Shown: piece after piece, positions 25,560 through 33,917 of the stretch
Position numbering within the stretch: the first letter of the stretch is position 1
Layout: each line of letters begins with the position of its first letter
Assembly: GCF_013393345.1 (NCBI RefSeq)
Contig: NZ_QJRF01000075.1
Coordinates: 62,001-126,000, forward strand
Source: Pseudomonas taiwanensis
GTDB lineage: Bacteria > Pseudomonadota > Gammaproteobacteria > Pseudomonadales > Pseudomonadaceae
Reading direction: 5' to 3'
DNA length: 64,000 nt
Program-made: the position numbers and the translations under genes
The notes under the pieces: generated by a model
What the model was told of the DNA's origin: nothing
Databases searched by the model: none
Seen by the model: the letters and a program-made list of their open reading frames with translations, nothing else

Positions 25560-26743
25560 AGATCAGTTTCAGTGAGGCCGACGAAGCCTTCCGTCGCGAG
25601 GTGGCCGGCTGGCTGGCCGACAACCTTTGCGGTGAGTTCGAAACGCTGCGCTTTCGCGGTGGACCGGGCGACGAACACAGCTTTCCCGAGGAGCGTAAGG
25701 CCTGGGAGCGCAAGCTCGCCGAAGGGGGCTGGACCTGTGTGGGCTGGGCGCCGGAACACGGTGGGCGCGGTCTTTCCATCAACCAGCAGGTGATCTTCCA
25801 CGAGGAGTACGCCCGGGCTGGCGGTCCTGGCCGCATGGGGCACATCGGTGAGGGACTGGCCGGGCCGACCATCGCCGCCTTTGGCACCGACGATCAAAAG
25901 CGCCGCCTGCTGCCGGGCATCGTCGCCGGCACCGAGTTCTGGTGCCAGGGCTACTCCGAGCCCGCCGCGGGCTCTGACCTGGCCAACGTGAAGACCCGCG
26001 CCGTGCTGGAAAACGGCCAGTGGCGCATCAGCGGGCAGAAGGTCTGGACCTCGCTCGCCCACGAATCCGAATGGTGCTTCGTCATTGCCCGTACCGAGGC
26101 GGGTAGCGTCGGCCACCAGGGGTTGTCGTTCCTGCTGGTGCCCATGCACCAGCCGGGCATCACGGTACGCCCCATCGAGCAGCTCACCGGCACCTCCGAG
26201 TTCAACGAAGTGTTCTTCGACGAGGCGCTGACCGACGCCGACAACATTCTCGGCGCGCCGGGCGATGGCTGGAAGATCGCCATGGCCCTGCTCGGCTTCG
26301 AGCGCGGCGTGTCCACCCTCGGCCAGCAGATGCTGTTCCAGAATGAACTGGAAGAGATCATCCAGATCGCCCGCACCAATGGCGCCGCGCGTGACCCGTT
26401 GCTGCGCCAGCGTATCGCTGAAGCCTGGGGCGGACTGCGCATCCTGCGCTACAACTCCCTGCGCATGCTTTCCGGTGCCCAGGATGGCGGGCTGCGCCGC
26501 GAGGCGATGATCTACAAGCTGTGCTGGGCCAACTGGCACGTGGCCCTGGGCAAGCTGGCCATGGACGTGCTCGGCCCCGACGCCGAACTGCTGGAAGACG
26601 GGCCGTACCAACTCGGCCGACTGCAGTCGATGTTCCTCTTCAGCCGCTCCGACACCATCTACGGCGGCACCAACGAAATCCAACGCAACATCATCGCCGA
26701 ACGCGCGCTGGGCATGCCCCGCGAGCCGCGCGTGCGCGCCTGA
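25556..26743 (+). CDS. fadE30: Acyl-CoA dehydrogenase, FadE30 type
   Basis: A 395-residue acyl-CoA dehydrogenase with WTCVGWAPEHGGRGLSINQQ near residue 57, CQGYSEPAAGSDLANVKTRA near residue 131, the substrate-face segment FERGVSTLGQQMLFQNEL near residue 248 and YGGTNEIQRNIIAERALGMP at the C-terminus. The sequence is strongly like FadE30, which dehydrogenates the propionyl side chain of the hydrindane intermediate HIP-CoA. It is followed by the ipdF-type gene, the same functional neighbourhood as in actinobacteria. Confidence 0.8.
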   Translation: MKISFSEADEAFRREVAGWLADNLCGEFETLRFRGGPGDEHSFPEERKAWERKLAEGGWTCVGWAPEHGGRGLSINQQVIFHEEYARAGGPGRMGHIGEGLAGPTIAAFGTDDQKRRLLPGIVAGTEFWCQGYSEPAAGSDLANVKTRAVLENGQWRISGQKVWTSLAHESEWCFVIARTEAGSVGHQGLSFLLVPMHQPGITVRPIEQLTGTSEFNEVFFDEALTDADNILGAPGDGWKIAMALLGFERGVSTLGQQMLFQNELEEIIQIARTNGAARDPLLRQRIAEAWGGLRILRYNSLRMLSGAQDGGLRREAMIYKLCWANWHVALGKLAMDVLGPDAELLEDGPYQLGRLQSMFLFSRSDTIYGGTNEIQRNIIAERALGMPREPRVRA

Positions 26744-26757
26744 CCCGAGGACCTTGC

Positions 26758-27540
26758 ATGAGCACTCCCACCTACGTTCCCGGCCACGGCCTGCTGCGCG
26801 GCAAGTCGGTGCTGATCACCGCCGCCGCTGGTGCCGGTATCGGTTTCTCCGCCGCCCTGCGTGCCGCTGAGGAAGGCTGCCGGGCGATGATGATCAGCGA
26901 TATCCATGAAGGCCGCCTGCAGGAAGCGGCAGCAAAGATCCGCGAAGCCACTGGGCTTGAGCGCGTCCATACCTGCGTGTGCAACGTCACCAACGAAGAG
27001 CAGGTGCAGGCCCTGGTAGCCGCCGCCGAGCGCGAACTGGGCGGCGTCGATGTGCTGATCAACAACGCCGGCCTCGGCGGTTCGCGCCTGCTGGTGGAGA
27101 TGGGCGATGAGGAGTGGAATCGCGTCCTCGACGTGACCCTCACCGGCACCATGCGCATGACCCGCGCCATGCTGCCGAAGATGATGGATCGCGGTCGCGG
27201 TGTGATCGTCAACAACGCTTCGGTCCTCGGCTGGCGCGCGCAGAAGGAACAGAGCCACTACGCCGCGGCCAAGGCCGGTGTCATGGCCCTGACCCGCTGC
27301 GCAGCAGTGGAAGCGGCCGAGCATGGCATCCGCATCAACGCGGTAAGCCCGAGCATCGCCCTGCACGACTTCCTGAAGAAATCCGCACCCAAGGAACTGC
27401 TGGATCAGCTCGCCTCCCGCGAAGCCTTCGGCCGCGCCGCTGAAGTCTGGGAAGTGGCCAACGTGATGATGTTCCTGGCCAGCGACTACAGCTCCTACAT
27501 GACCGGCGAAGTGCTGTCGGTCTCCAGCCAGAGGGCATAA
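26758..27540 (+). CDS. ipdF: IpdF-type short-chain dehydrogenase
   Basis: A 260-residue SDR starting MSTPTYVPGHGLLRGKSVLITAAAGAGIG; the AAAGAGIG cofactor loop and the GHGLL prefix are features I associate with IpdF, which oxidises or reduces the 5-hydroxyl of the hydrindane-CoA intermediate. The active site shows NNAG near residue 102, NNASVLG near residue 156 and YAAAKAG near residue 169. The ATG at 26758 follows GAGGACCTTGC. The following maoC-type gene starts two bases after its stop. Confidence 0.76.
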   Translation: MSTPTYVPGHGLLRGKSVLITAAAGAGIGFSAALRAAEEGCRAMMISDIHEGRLQEAAAKIREATGLERVHTCVCNVTNEEQVQALVAAAERELGGVDVLINNAGLGGSRLLVEMGDEEWNRVLDVTLTGTMRMTRAMLPKMMDRGRGVIVNNASVLGWRAQKEQSHYAAAKAGVMALTRCAAVEAAEHGIRINAVSPSIALHDFLKKSAPKELLDQLASREAFGRAAEVWEVANVMMFLASDYSSYMTGEVLSVSSQRA

Positions 27541-27542
27541 GC

Positions 27543-28001
27543 ATGTCGACGATCTTCGCGACACCGGCCGCCTTGCTGGAGCACGTTGGTGAACAGCTGG
27601 GCGTGAGCGACTGGATCAGCGTCGAGCAATCACGCATCGACCAGTTCGCTGAAGCTACCGGCGACCACCAGTGGATTCATGTGGACCCTGTCCGCGCCGC
27701 CACCGGCCCCTTCGGCGCCTGCATCGCCCACGGCTACCTGACCCTGGCCCTGGTCAACCTCTTCCTGCCGCAGATAGTCGAGGTGCGCGGCATCTCCATG
27801 GGGGTGAACTACGGCTGCGAGAAGGTGCGCTTCCCCAACGTCGTCCGTGCCGGCAGCCGCGTGCGCGGCAGCGCCCAACTGGTCGCCGCCGAAGAAGTGA
27901 AGGGCGGCATTCAGGCCACCATCCGCGTCAGCGTGGAGATCGAGGGCGAAGAGCGGCCGGGCTGCGTGGTGGACACCATCAGTCGGTATTACTCGGCCTG
28001 A
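27543..28001 (+). CDS. MaoC-like (R)-specific enoyl-CoA hydratase
   Basis: A 152-residue single hot-dog protein with the hydratase motif FAEATGDHQWIHVDPVRA at residues 36-53, where Asp and His are the catalytic pair, followed by GPFGACIAHGYLTLAL. Length and motif fit the Rv0130/HtdZ type of MaoC dehydratases. It would hydrate the enoyl-CoA produced by the FadE30 pair. It is tightly linked to ipdF, but a 153-base gap with a palindromic repeat separates it from the thiolase downstream. Confidence 0.83.
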   Translation: MSTIFATPAALLEHVGEQLGVSDWISVEQSRIDQFAEATGDHQWIHVDPVRAATGPFGACIAHGYLTLALVNLFLPQIVEVRGISMGVNYGCEKVRFPNVVRAGSRVRGSAQLVAAEEVKGGIQATIRVSVEIEGEERPGCVVDTISRYYSA

Positions 28002-28015
28002 TCCCGCTTTTTCCC

Positions 28016-28114
28016 TGTGGGGGCGAATTCATTCGCTAAAGGGCAGCGCAGCTGCCCCTTCAGGCCTTGCAGGGCAGACCTGCGGTCTGCATAGCGAATG
28101 AATTCGCCCCCACA
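28016..28114. repeat. Palindromic repeat element, GGGGGCGAATTCATTCGCT family, complete copy
   Basis: Perfect 22-base inverted arms (28016-28037 and 28093-28114) enclose a 55-base centre with GCAGCGCAGCTGC and GCAGACCTGCGGTCTGC, themselves palindromic. Another full copy with one-arm identity is at 31162-31259. The element lies between two genes of one operon, 40 bases before the thiolase ATG. Confidence 0.8.
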
Positions 28115-28154
28115 AAGAAGCCATAGCCGGCCAACGAATTTCGAGGACAACCCA

Positions 28155-29357
28155 ATGAAAGAAGCCGTACTCGTATCCACCGCCCGCACCCCCATCGGCA
28201 AGGCCTTCCGGGGTGCCTTCAACGACACCGAAGCGCCGCTGATGGGCGGCCATGTGGTGCGCGAAGCACTGCGTCGTGCCGGTGTCGAAGGGGGCGAAGT
28301 GGACGACGTGATCATGGGCGCCGCCGCCCAGCAGGGCACCCAGGCCTATAACCTCGGCCGCCTCTGCGCGGTGGCCGCCGGGCTGCCGTCCAGCGTCGCC
28401 GGCATGGCCGTGGAACGTCAGTGTTCTTCCGGTCTGATGAGCATTGCCCTGGCCGCCAAGAGCATCATGTGCAACGAGATCGACATCGCTGTTGCCGGTG
28501 GCCTGGAGTCCATCTCCCTGGTGCAGAACAAGCACAAGAACAGCTACCGCAACCAGTCCGAAGCGGTGCTGGCGCAGGATCCGCGCGCCTACATTCCGAT
28601 GATCGAGACGGCGGAAATCGTCGCCGAGCGCTACGGCATCTCCCGCGAGGCCCAGGACGAATACAGCTACCAGAGCCAGATGCGCACCGCCCTGGCGCAG
28701 AGCGCAGGTCTGTTCGATACCGAGCTGGCGCCACTGACCGTACGCAAGCTGGTGACGGACAAGGCCACCGGCGAAAGCCGTCATGAATCCGTGACCCTCA
28801 CGCGCGACGAATGCAACCGTGCCGATACCACCCGCGAAAGCCTGCGCGCCCTGGAGCCCGTGTGGCAGGGCGGCCAGTGGAGCGGTGCCGGTCGCTTCAT
28901 CACCGCCGGCAACGCCTCGCAGCTTTCCGACGGCGCCAGTGCTTCGGTGCTGATGAGTTCGCGCGAGGCCGAGCGCCGGGGCCTGGAACCCCTGGGCATC
29001 TACCGCGGCCTGGCGGTGGCGGGCTGCGATTCCGATGAGATGGGCATCGGCCCGGTGTTCGCCATTCCCAAGCTGCTCAAGCGCCACGGCCTGACGATGG
29101 ATCACATTGGCCTGTGGGAGCTGAACGAGGCGTTCGCCTGCCAGGTCATCCACTGCCGCGACACCCTGGGGATTCCCGACGAGCGCCTGAACGTCAACGG
29201 CGGTGCCATTTCCATCGGCCATCCCTTCGGCATGTCCGGCGCGCGCATGGTCGGCCACGCGCTGGTCGAGGGCAAGCGCCGTGGTCTTCGCTACGTGGTG
29301 GTAAGCATGTGCATTGGTGGTGGCATGGGTGCCGCCGCTCTGTTCGAAGTGGCTTGA
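28155..29357 (+). CDS. Acetyl-CoA acyltransferase (thiolase)
   Basis: A 400-residue thiolase with the nucleophilic cysteine in [11 protein letters not shown] near residue 90, [15 protein letters not shown] near residue 324, [18 protein letters not shown] near residue 350 and CIGGGMGAA near residue 387. The substitution of the usual GHPLG by GHPFGMSG is seen in several non-fatty-acid thiolases. It follows FadE30-, IpdF- and MaoC-like genes, so it probably releases acetyl- or propionyl-CoA from the steroid hydrindane side chain. It differs clearly from the FadA6-type thiolase at 13303. Confidence 0.8.
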   Translation: MKEAVLVSTARTPIGKAFRGAFNDTEAPLMGGHVVREALRRAGVEGGEVDDVIMGAAAQQGTQAYNLGRLCAVAAGLPSSVAGMAVERQCSSGLMSIALAAKSIMCNEIDIAVAGGLESISLVQNKHKNSYRNQSEAVLAQDPRAYIPMIETAEIVAERYGISREAQDEYSYQSQMRTALAQSAGLFDTELAPLTVRKLVTDKATGESRHESVTLTRDECNRADTTRESLRALEPVWQGGQWSGAGRFITAGNASQLSDGASASVLMSSREAERRGLEPLGIYRGLAVAGCDSDEMGIGPVFAIPKLLKRHGLTMDHIGLWELNEAFACQVIHCRDTLGIPDERLNVNGGAISIGHPFGMSGARMVGHALVEGKRRGLRYVVVSMCIGGGMGAAALFEVA

Positions 29358-29367
29358 GGAAACTCCG

Positions 29368-29757
29368 ATGATCAGTCCAAAACAAGTACAAGAAACCATG
29401 GCCCGCTACGTCGAACTGGTGGACGCCTGCGATATCGACGGCATCGTCGCGCTCTACGCCGCCGATGCCACCGTGGAAGACCCCGTTGGCAGCCCGCCCC
29501 ATGTGGGCATCGAGGCCATCGACCGCTTCTACCGCGAGGGGCTGGGCCGCGCCAACGCTCGTGCTCGCCGCACCGGCCCGGTTTCCGCCAGCCACGCCGG
29601 CAGCGGAGCGGTGCCCTTCTGCGTGGACCTGGTGTGGAACGGTGCGCCGTGCTCCATCCAGGTGATCGACGTGATGGAGTTCGACGCCGAAGGTCGCATC
29701 CGCTCCATGAAAGCCTTCTGGGGCGAGGCCAACCTGGTGGCGAGGGACGCATCATGA
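29368..29757 (+). CDS. ksi: Delta5-3-ketosteroid isomerase
   Basis: A 129-residue NTF2-fold enzyme with the complete ketosteroid isomerase site: Tyr14 in ARYVELVD, Asp38 in ATVEDP and Asp101 in VIDVMEF, aligning with Tyr16, Asp40 and Asp103 of the classical Pseudomonas putida enzyme. Other segments (HVGIEAIDRFYREGLG, RTGPVSASHAGSGAVPF) are also those of true isomerases. It moves the C5-C6 double bond of 3-keto-delta5 steroids into conjugation at the start of ring degradation. Start ATG at 29368 lies 10 bases after the thiolase stop. This is the strongest single marker that the region degrades steroids. Confidence 0.93.
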   Translation: MISPKQVQETMARYVELVDACDIDGIVALYAADATVEDPVGSPPHVGIEAIDRFYREGLGRANARARRTGPVSASHAGSGAVPFCVDLVWNGAPCSIQVIDVMEFDAEGRIRSMKAFWGEANLVARDAS

Positions 29758-30197
29758 GCCTTGAGGCGCGCATCGCCGGATTGGAAGCGCTGGAAGCCAT
29801 CCGCCTGCTCAAGCACCGCTACTTCAACGCCTGCGACCTCAAGGACGTTGAGGCGATTCGCGAGTGCTTCGCTGAAGGTCCCATCGCCATCGACTACGGC
29901 CCGGTGGGCACCTTCCAGGAGCGCGACAGCTTTGTCGCGCTCTACCAAGCTCTGGCCTGCAACGAACGGGTGATCGACCTGCACCACGGCGCCAACCCGG
30001 AAATCGAGCTGGCGGGGGAGGGCGAAGCGGTCGGACGCTGGGCGCTCTACTACTTCAACCTCGACGCCGAGACGCGTGCCACGCGGCAACTGGGTGGGAT
30101 TTACCAGGATCGTTATCGGTGCATCGATGGGCGCTGGAAGATCGTCGAGACGGTGTTCAGGGCGAATTCGATGGTGGAGTCCGCTGCGACCACTTGA
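29754..30197 (+). CDS. SnoaL/NTF2-like protein, possible hydroxysteroid dehydratase
   Basis: A 147-residue NTF2-like protein whose ATG overlaps the isomerase stop (ATGA). It has EAIRLLKHRYFNACDLKD near residue 13, a pattern seen in scytalone-dehydratase and BaiE-like proteins, a possible catalytic His pair in DLHHGANPEI near residue 81, and WALYYFNLD ... QLGGIYQDRYRCIDGRWKI in the C-terminal half. It is not an isomerase, as the Tyr/Asp/Asp set is absent. Known bile-acid degraders use such a protein (Hsh2) as a 7-alpha-hydroxysteroid dehydratase; I infer that role only from family and position. Confidence 0.7.
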   Translation: MSLEARIAGLEALEAIRLLKHRYFNACDLKDVEAIRECFAEGPIAIDYGPVGTFQERDSFVALYQALACNERVIDLHHGANPEIELAGEGEAVGRWALYYFNLDAETRATRQLGGIYQDRYRCIDGRWKIVETVFRANSMVESAATT

Positions 30198-30269
30198 TGG
30201 GTATCGCTCCGCTCCACCGCATCCTACGAAGTCTGTCCGTAGGATGGGTGGAGCTTGCGATACCCATCA
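30195..30269. terminator. Long perfect hairpin between convergent genes
   Basis: TGATGGGTATCGC (30195-30207) pairs with GCGATACCCATCA (30257-30269), and inside CATCCTACG pairs with CGTAGGATG. The stem begins on the stop codon of the NTF2-like gene and ends six bases before the stop of the convergent SDR gene, so it serves both as a bidirectional end structure. There is no T-run. Confidence 0.65.
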
Positions 30270-30274
30270 GCCTT

Positions 30275-31048
30275 TCAGTTCGCCCCCGCCGCATCCAGAA
30301 ACGCCGGCTTCTCCCCACCCCCATGCACGCAGATATCCGCGCCGCTCACATAGCTGGACAGCTTCGACGCCAGGTACAGGCACGCATCGCCAATGTCCTC
30401 CGGGCTGGCCATGCGCTGCAGGGGAATCCCTGCCGCCACCCGCGCCACGCCCTCGGCATCGCCGTAGTGCAGTTCGGCCTGCTCGGTGAGGATCAGCCCC
30501 GCCGTTACCGCATTCACCCGTACCTTCGGCGCCCATTCCACAGCGAGGGAACGGGTCAGGTTGAGCAAGCCAGCCTTGGCTGCGCCATAGGCGGCGGTGC
30601 CGGGAGAGGGGCGGGTGGCGCTGACGCTGCAGATGTTGACGATGGCGCCGCCGCCCGGCTGCTCCTGCATCACCCGGTTGGCCAGTTGGCAGAGGTTGAG
30701 CGGCGCCAGCAGGTTGAGGCGGATGATGGATTCCGAGAAGCGCGGCGACGCCGTGGCAGCCTCGGCATGGGGCGCGCCGCCGGCGTTGTTCACCAGCACG
30801 TCGAGACGGCCGAAGCGGTCTACGACGGCATTCACCAACTGCTGGATCTGCTCGATGTCCCGCACGTCGCAGGGCAGGAAGTGCGCCTCGCGGCCAGCAT
30901 GGCTCGGCAACTGGTCCGGCGCATTGCGGCCACAGATCACCACCTCGGCACCACAGGCAAGGAAGCGCTGGCTGATACCCCGACCCACGCCCTTGCCGCC
31001 TCCGGTCACCAGTACCACTTTGCCGCTGAAATCCAATGCATCGCCCAT
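30275..31048 (-). CDS. Short-chain dehydrogenase, steroid-cluster type
   Basis: A 257-residue SDR: TGGGKGVGRGISQRFLACGAEV near residue 15, NNAGGAPH near residue 88, the catalytic serine in NICSVSATRPS near residue 139 and YGAAKAGLLNLTRSLAVEWAP near residue 155, ending with the conserved GADICVHGGGE. It is transcribed away from the hsaD-type gene and carries its own copy of the steroid operator 61 bases upstream. Substrate unknown; hydroxysteroid or hydroxyacyl-CoA oxidation are the obvious options. Confidence 0.78.
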   Translation of the reverse strand: MGDALDFSGKVVLVTGGGKGVGRGISQRFLACGAEVVICGRNAPDQLPSHAGREAHFLPCDVRDIEQIQQLVNAVVDRFGRLDVLVNNAGGAPHAEAATASPRFSESIIRLNLLAPLNLCQLANRVMQEQPGGGAIVNICSVSATRPSPGTAAYGAAKAGLLNLTRSLAVEWAPKVRVNAVTAGLILTEQAELHYGDAEGVARVAAGIPLQRMASPEDIGDACLYLASKLSSYVSGADICVHGGGEKPAFLDAAGAN

Positions 31049-31080
31049 GGCTGCCTCGTTAGTCGGTTGTCGATGGGCAG

Positions 31081-31124
31081 AGGCTAGGGCGAGCAGGGCG
31101 GGGTGCCTACGTCCGGGAGGACTA
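31081..31124 (-). promoter_or_regulatory. Candidate steroid operator and promoter 3 (for the SDR gene)
   Basis: On the minus strand TAGTCC-TCCC-GGACGT occupies 31124-31109, and after 22 bases TAGCCT (31086-31081) stands at the position of the -10 hexamer of the other three sites. It lies 61 bases before the SDR start codon and mirrors site 4 across the divergent region. Confidence 0.6.
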
Positions 31125-31161
31125 GGGCAATGCGAGGCACAGGCCCTGTGGGGGCACTCCT

Positions 31162-31259
31162 TGTGGGGGCGAATTCATTCGCTAAGGGCAGCGCAGCTGC
31201 CCCCCAGGGCCTTGCCGGGCAGACCTGCGGCCTGCATAGCGAATGAATTCGCCCCCACA
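31162..31259. repeat. Palindromic repeat element, GGGGGCGAATTCATTCGCT family, complete copy
   Basis: Perfect 22-base inverted arms at 31162-31183 and 31238-31259, with a centre nearly identical to that of 28016-28114. The element sits between the two divergent steroid promoters. Confidence 0.8.
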
Positions 31260-31287
31260 GAAAAAGCGGGATCACCGTATGGGTTGC

Positions 31288-31331
31288 TAGTCCTCTCGGA
31301 CGATGTTGCCCACCGGAGCGCGCCGAATAAT
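31288..31331 (+). promoter_or_regulatory. Candidate steroid operator and promoter 4 (for hsaD operon)
   Basis: TAGTCC-TCTC-GGACGA (31288-31303) followed after 22 bases by AATAAT (31326-31331). The layout is base-for-base the same as at 5465-5508, including CC after the -10 hexamer. It is 59 bases before the hsaD-type ATG. Confidence 0.65.
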
Positions 31332-31362
31332 CCGGGCACAACTACAAGCCGAGGAGAGTCCC

Positions 31363-32190
31363 ATGGACGCGCGATTGCCAGGGCGTTTCGTCACGCTGCC
31401 CGATGGCCTGCGACTGCATTACATCGAGGCGGGAGAAGGCGAACCGGTGGTGTTCATCCATGGCAGCGGCCCCGGCGCCAGCGGCCATAGCAATTTCAAG
31501 CAGAACTACCCGACGTTCGCCAAATTCGGCTACCGCGTGATCGTTCCGGATCTACCGGGTTATGGCGCTTCCGATAAGCCGGAAACCACCTACAGCCTGG
31601 ACTTCTTCGTCTCCGCCCTGACCGGCCTGCTGGACGCCCTGGACATCCAGCGTTGCGTGCTGGTGGGCAACTCCCTGGGCGGCGCCATCGCGATCAAGCT
31701 GGCGCTGGATGCGCCCAAGCGCGTCAGCCGCCTGGTGCTGATGGCGCCCGGCGGCCTGATGGAGAAAGAGCAGTACTACCTGCAGATGGAAGGCATCCAG
31801 AAAATGGGCGCCGCCTTTGCCAATGGCGAGCTGAATGACGCCGACGGCATGCGCCGGCTGCTGTCCCTGCAGCTCTACGACGCCTCGCTGATCAGCGATG
31901 AAACTGTCAACGAGCGGGTTGCCGTGGTGCAGCAGCAGCCGCGTTGCGTGCTGAGCACCATGCAGGTGCCGAACATGACCGCGCGCCTGTCCGAGCTGTC
32001 CTGCCCGATCCTCGGTTTCTGGGGCATGAACGACAAGTTCTGCCCGTCCTCCGGCGCGCAGACCATGTTGGAGAACTGCACCAACATCCGTTTCGTGATG
32101 CTCAGCGAGTGTGGGCACTGGGTGATGGTGGAGCACCGCGAGCTGTTCAACCGCACCTGCCTGGACTTCCTCGCGGAGGGCCGGTCATGA
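31363..32190 (+). CDS. hsaD: Meta-cleavage product hydrolase, HsaD/TesD type
   Basis: A 275-residue alpha/beta hydrolase. It has the oxyanion segment HGSGPGASG at residues 33-41, the nucleophile elbow GNSLGG with Ser104, an acid residue in WGMNDKFCP and His252 in SECGHWVMVEH, the signature of C-C bond hydrolases such as BphD, HsaD and TesD. It would split the product of the ring-cleavage dioxygenase into a hydrindane propionate and 2-hydroxyhexadienoate. GAGGAGAGTCCC precedes the ATG. Its gene leads a four-gene operon whose remaining members process the short fragment. Confidence 0.85.
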   Translation: MDARLPGRFVTLPDGLRLHYIEAGEGEPVVFIHGSGPGASGHSNFKQNYPTFAKFGYRVIVPDLPGYGASDKPETTYSLDFFVSALTGLLDALDIQRCVLVGNSLGGAIAIKLALDAPKRVSRLVLMAPGGLMEKEQYYLQMEGIQKMGAAFANGELNDADGMRRLLSLQLYDASLISDETVNERVAVVQQQPRCVLSTMQVPNMTARLSELSCPILGFWGMNDKFCPSSGAQTMLENCTNIRFVMLSECGHWVMVEHRELFNRTCLDFLAEGRS

Positions 32191-32978
32191 GTGAAATCCT
32201 GCAGCGCGCATACGGCGAAGAGCTCTATCAGGCCCTGCTCGCCGGCCGCACCCTGGCACCGCTGACCGAGCGCTGGCCAGAGATCACGATCGAAGATGCC
32301 TACCGCATCTCCCTCTACAGCATCGAGCGCCGCGTAGCGGCAGGCGATGCCATCGTCGGCAAGAAGATCGGCGTCACCTCCGAGGCCGTGCAACGCATGC
32401 TCAACGTGCACCAGCCGGACTTCGGCTTCATCACCCGCGACATGTGGTTCGACGATGGCGACGAGATTTCCCTCTCCGGAACCCGTCTGATCCAGCCCCG
32501 CGCCGAGGGTGAGATCGCCTTCAAGCTGAAACACGACCTTATCGGCCCAGGCGTTACCGAGCAGGACGTGCTCGATGCCACCGAGTACGTGATGCCCTGC
32601 TTCGAGATTGTCGATTCGCGCATCCACGACTGGAAGATCCGCATCCAGGACACCGTAGCCGATAACGCCTCCTGCGGGGTCTTCGTGCTCGGTCGCGAAC
32701 AGGTCGACCCGCGCGAGCTGGACCTGCCCAACCTGCGCATGACCGTGTTCAAGAACGGCACGCAGATCAGCCAGGGGCTGGGCTCGGCGGTACAGGGCAA
32801 CCCGCTCACCGCGGTGGCCTGGCTGGCCAACACCCTGGGCGCCTTCGGCATTCCCTTCAAGGCTGGAGAGATCATTCTTTCCGGTTCCCTGGTTCCACTG
32901 GAGCCGGCCCGCGCCGGCGACCATTTCGAACTGACCATCGACGGCCTGGGCAGCGCCCAGGTGTCCTTCCGCGACTGA
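32187..32978 (+). CDS. hsaE: 2-hydroxypenta(hexa)-2,4-dienoate hydratase
   Basis: A 263-residue hydratase of the fumarylacetoacetase-like MhpD/BphH/HsaE/TesE family, with [26 protein letters not shown] near residue 53, [10 protein letters not shown] near residue 106, [11 protein letters not shown] near residue 137 and [25 protein letters not shown] near the end. Metal-binding glutamates are in the AEGEIAF and CFEIVDSR segments. The start overlaps the hsaD stop (ATGA). It adds water to the dienoate released by HsaD. Confidence 0.88.
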   Translation: MSEILQRAYGEELYQALLAGRTLAPLTERWPEITIEDAYRISLYSIERRVAAGDAIVGKKIGVTSEAVQRMLNVHQPDFGFITRDMWFDDGDEISLSGTRLIQPRAEGEIAFKLKHDLIGPGVTEQDVLDATEYVMPCFEIVDSRIHDWKIRIQDTVADNASCGVFVLGREQVDPRELDLPNLRMTVFKNGTQISQGLGSAVQGNPLTAVAWLANTLGAFGIPFKAGEIILSGSLVPLEPARAGDHFELTIDGLGSAQVSFRD

Positions 32979-32994
32979 CTCCGGGGGAAAGAGC

Positions 32995-33903
32995 ATGAGC
33001 AAGAAACTCAAGGCGGCCATCATCGGGCCGGGCAACATCGGCACCGACCTGTTGATCAAGATGCGCCGCTCCGAATGGATCGAGCCGGTGTGGATGGTGG
33101 GCGTCGACCCGACTTCCGAGGGCCTGAAACGCGCCGCCGAATTCGGCCTGAAGACCACCGCAGAAGGCGTCGACGGCCTGCTGCCCCACGTGTTGGACGA
33201 CGATATCCGCATCGCCTTCGATGCCACCTCGGCCTACGTCCACGCCGAGAACAGCCGCAAGCTCAATGAGCTGGGCGTGATCATGATCGACCTCACCCCG
33301 GCGGCCATCGGCCCGTACTGCGTACCGCCGGTGAACCTCAAGGAGCACGCCGAGAAGCTGGCGCTGAACGTCAACATGGTCACCTGTGGCGGCCAGGCCA
33401 CCATTCCCATGGTAGCGGCGGTGTCCCGCGTGCAGCCGGTGGAGTACGGCGAGATCGTCGCCACCGTGTCGTCCCGCTCCGTGGGGCCGGGCACCCGGCA
33501 GAACATCGACGAGTTCACCCGCACCACGGCCGGTGCTGTGGAAAAGATCGGCGGCGCCAAGCGTGGCAAGGCCATCATCGTCATCAACCCGGCCGAGCCG
33601 CCGCTGATGATGCGCGACACCATCCATTGCCTCACCGAAGGTGAACCTGACCAGGCGGAAATCCGCGCTTCGGTGCTGCACATGGTCAAGGAAGTGCAGC
33701 GCTACGTGCCGGGCTACAAGCTGATCAACGGCCCGGTATTCGATGGCCGCAAGGTGTCGATCTTCATCGAGGTGGAAGGGCTGGGAGACTTCCTGCCGAA
33801 GTCCGCCGGCAACCTGGACATCATGACCGCCGCCGGCTTGCGCACCGCTGAAATGTTCGCCGAAGAAGCCCACAAGGGCGCCCTGCAACTGCCTTCTCGC
33901 TGA
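32995..33903 (+). CDS. hsaG: Acetaldehyde/propanal dehydrogenase (acylating)
   Basis: A 302-residue dehydrogenase with the dinucleotide motif [14 protein letters not shown] near residue 11 and the catalytic cysteine in [20 protein letters not shown] near residue 128. Length and sequence fit the MhpF/BphJ/HsaG/TesF family, which forms a complex with the following aldolase and channels the aldehyde into acetyl-CoA or, for steroids, propionyl-CoA. It lies 16 bases after the hydratase gene, with GGGGGAAAGAGC ahead of the start. Confidence 0.92.
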   Translation: MSKKLKAAIIGPGNIGTDLLIKMRRSEWIEPVWMVGVDPTSEGLKRAAEFGLKTTAEGVDGLLPHVLDDDIRIAFDATSAYVHAENSRKLNELGVIMIDLTPAAIGPYCVPPVNLKEHAEKLALNVNMVTCGGQATIPMVAAVSRVQPVEYGEIVATVSSRSVGPGTRQNIDEFTRTTAGAVEKIGGAKRGKAIIVINPAEPPLMMRDTIHCLTEGEPDQAEIRASVLHMVKEVQRYVPGYKLINGPVFDGRKVSIFIEVEGLGDFLPKSAGNLDIMTAAGLRTAEMFAEEAHKGALQLPSR

Positions 33904-33917
33904 GTGGAGATTCGCCA

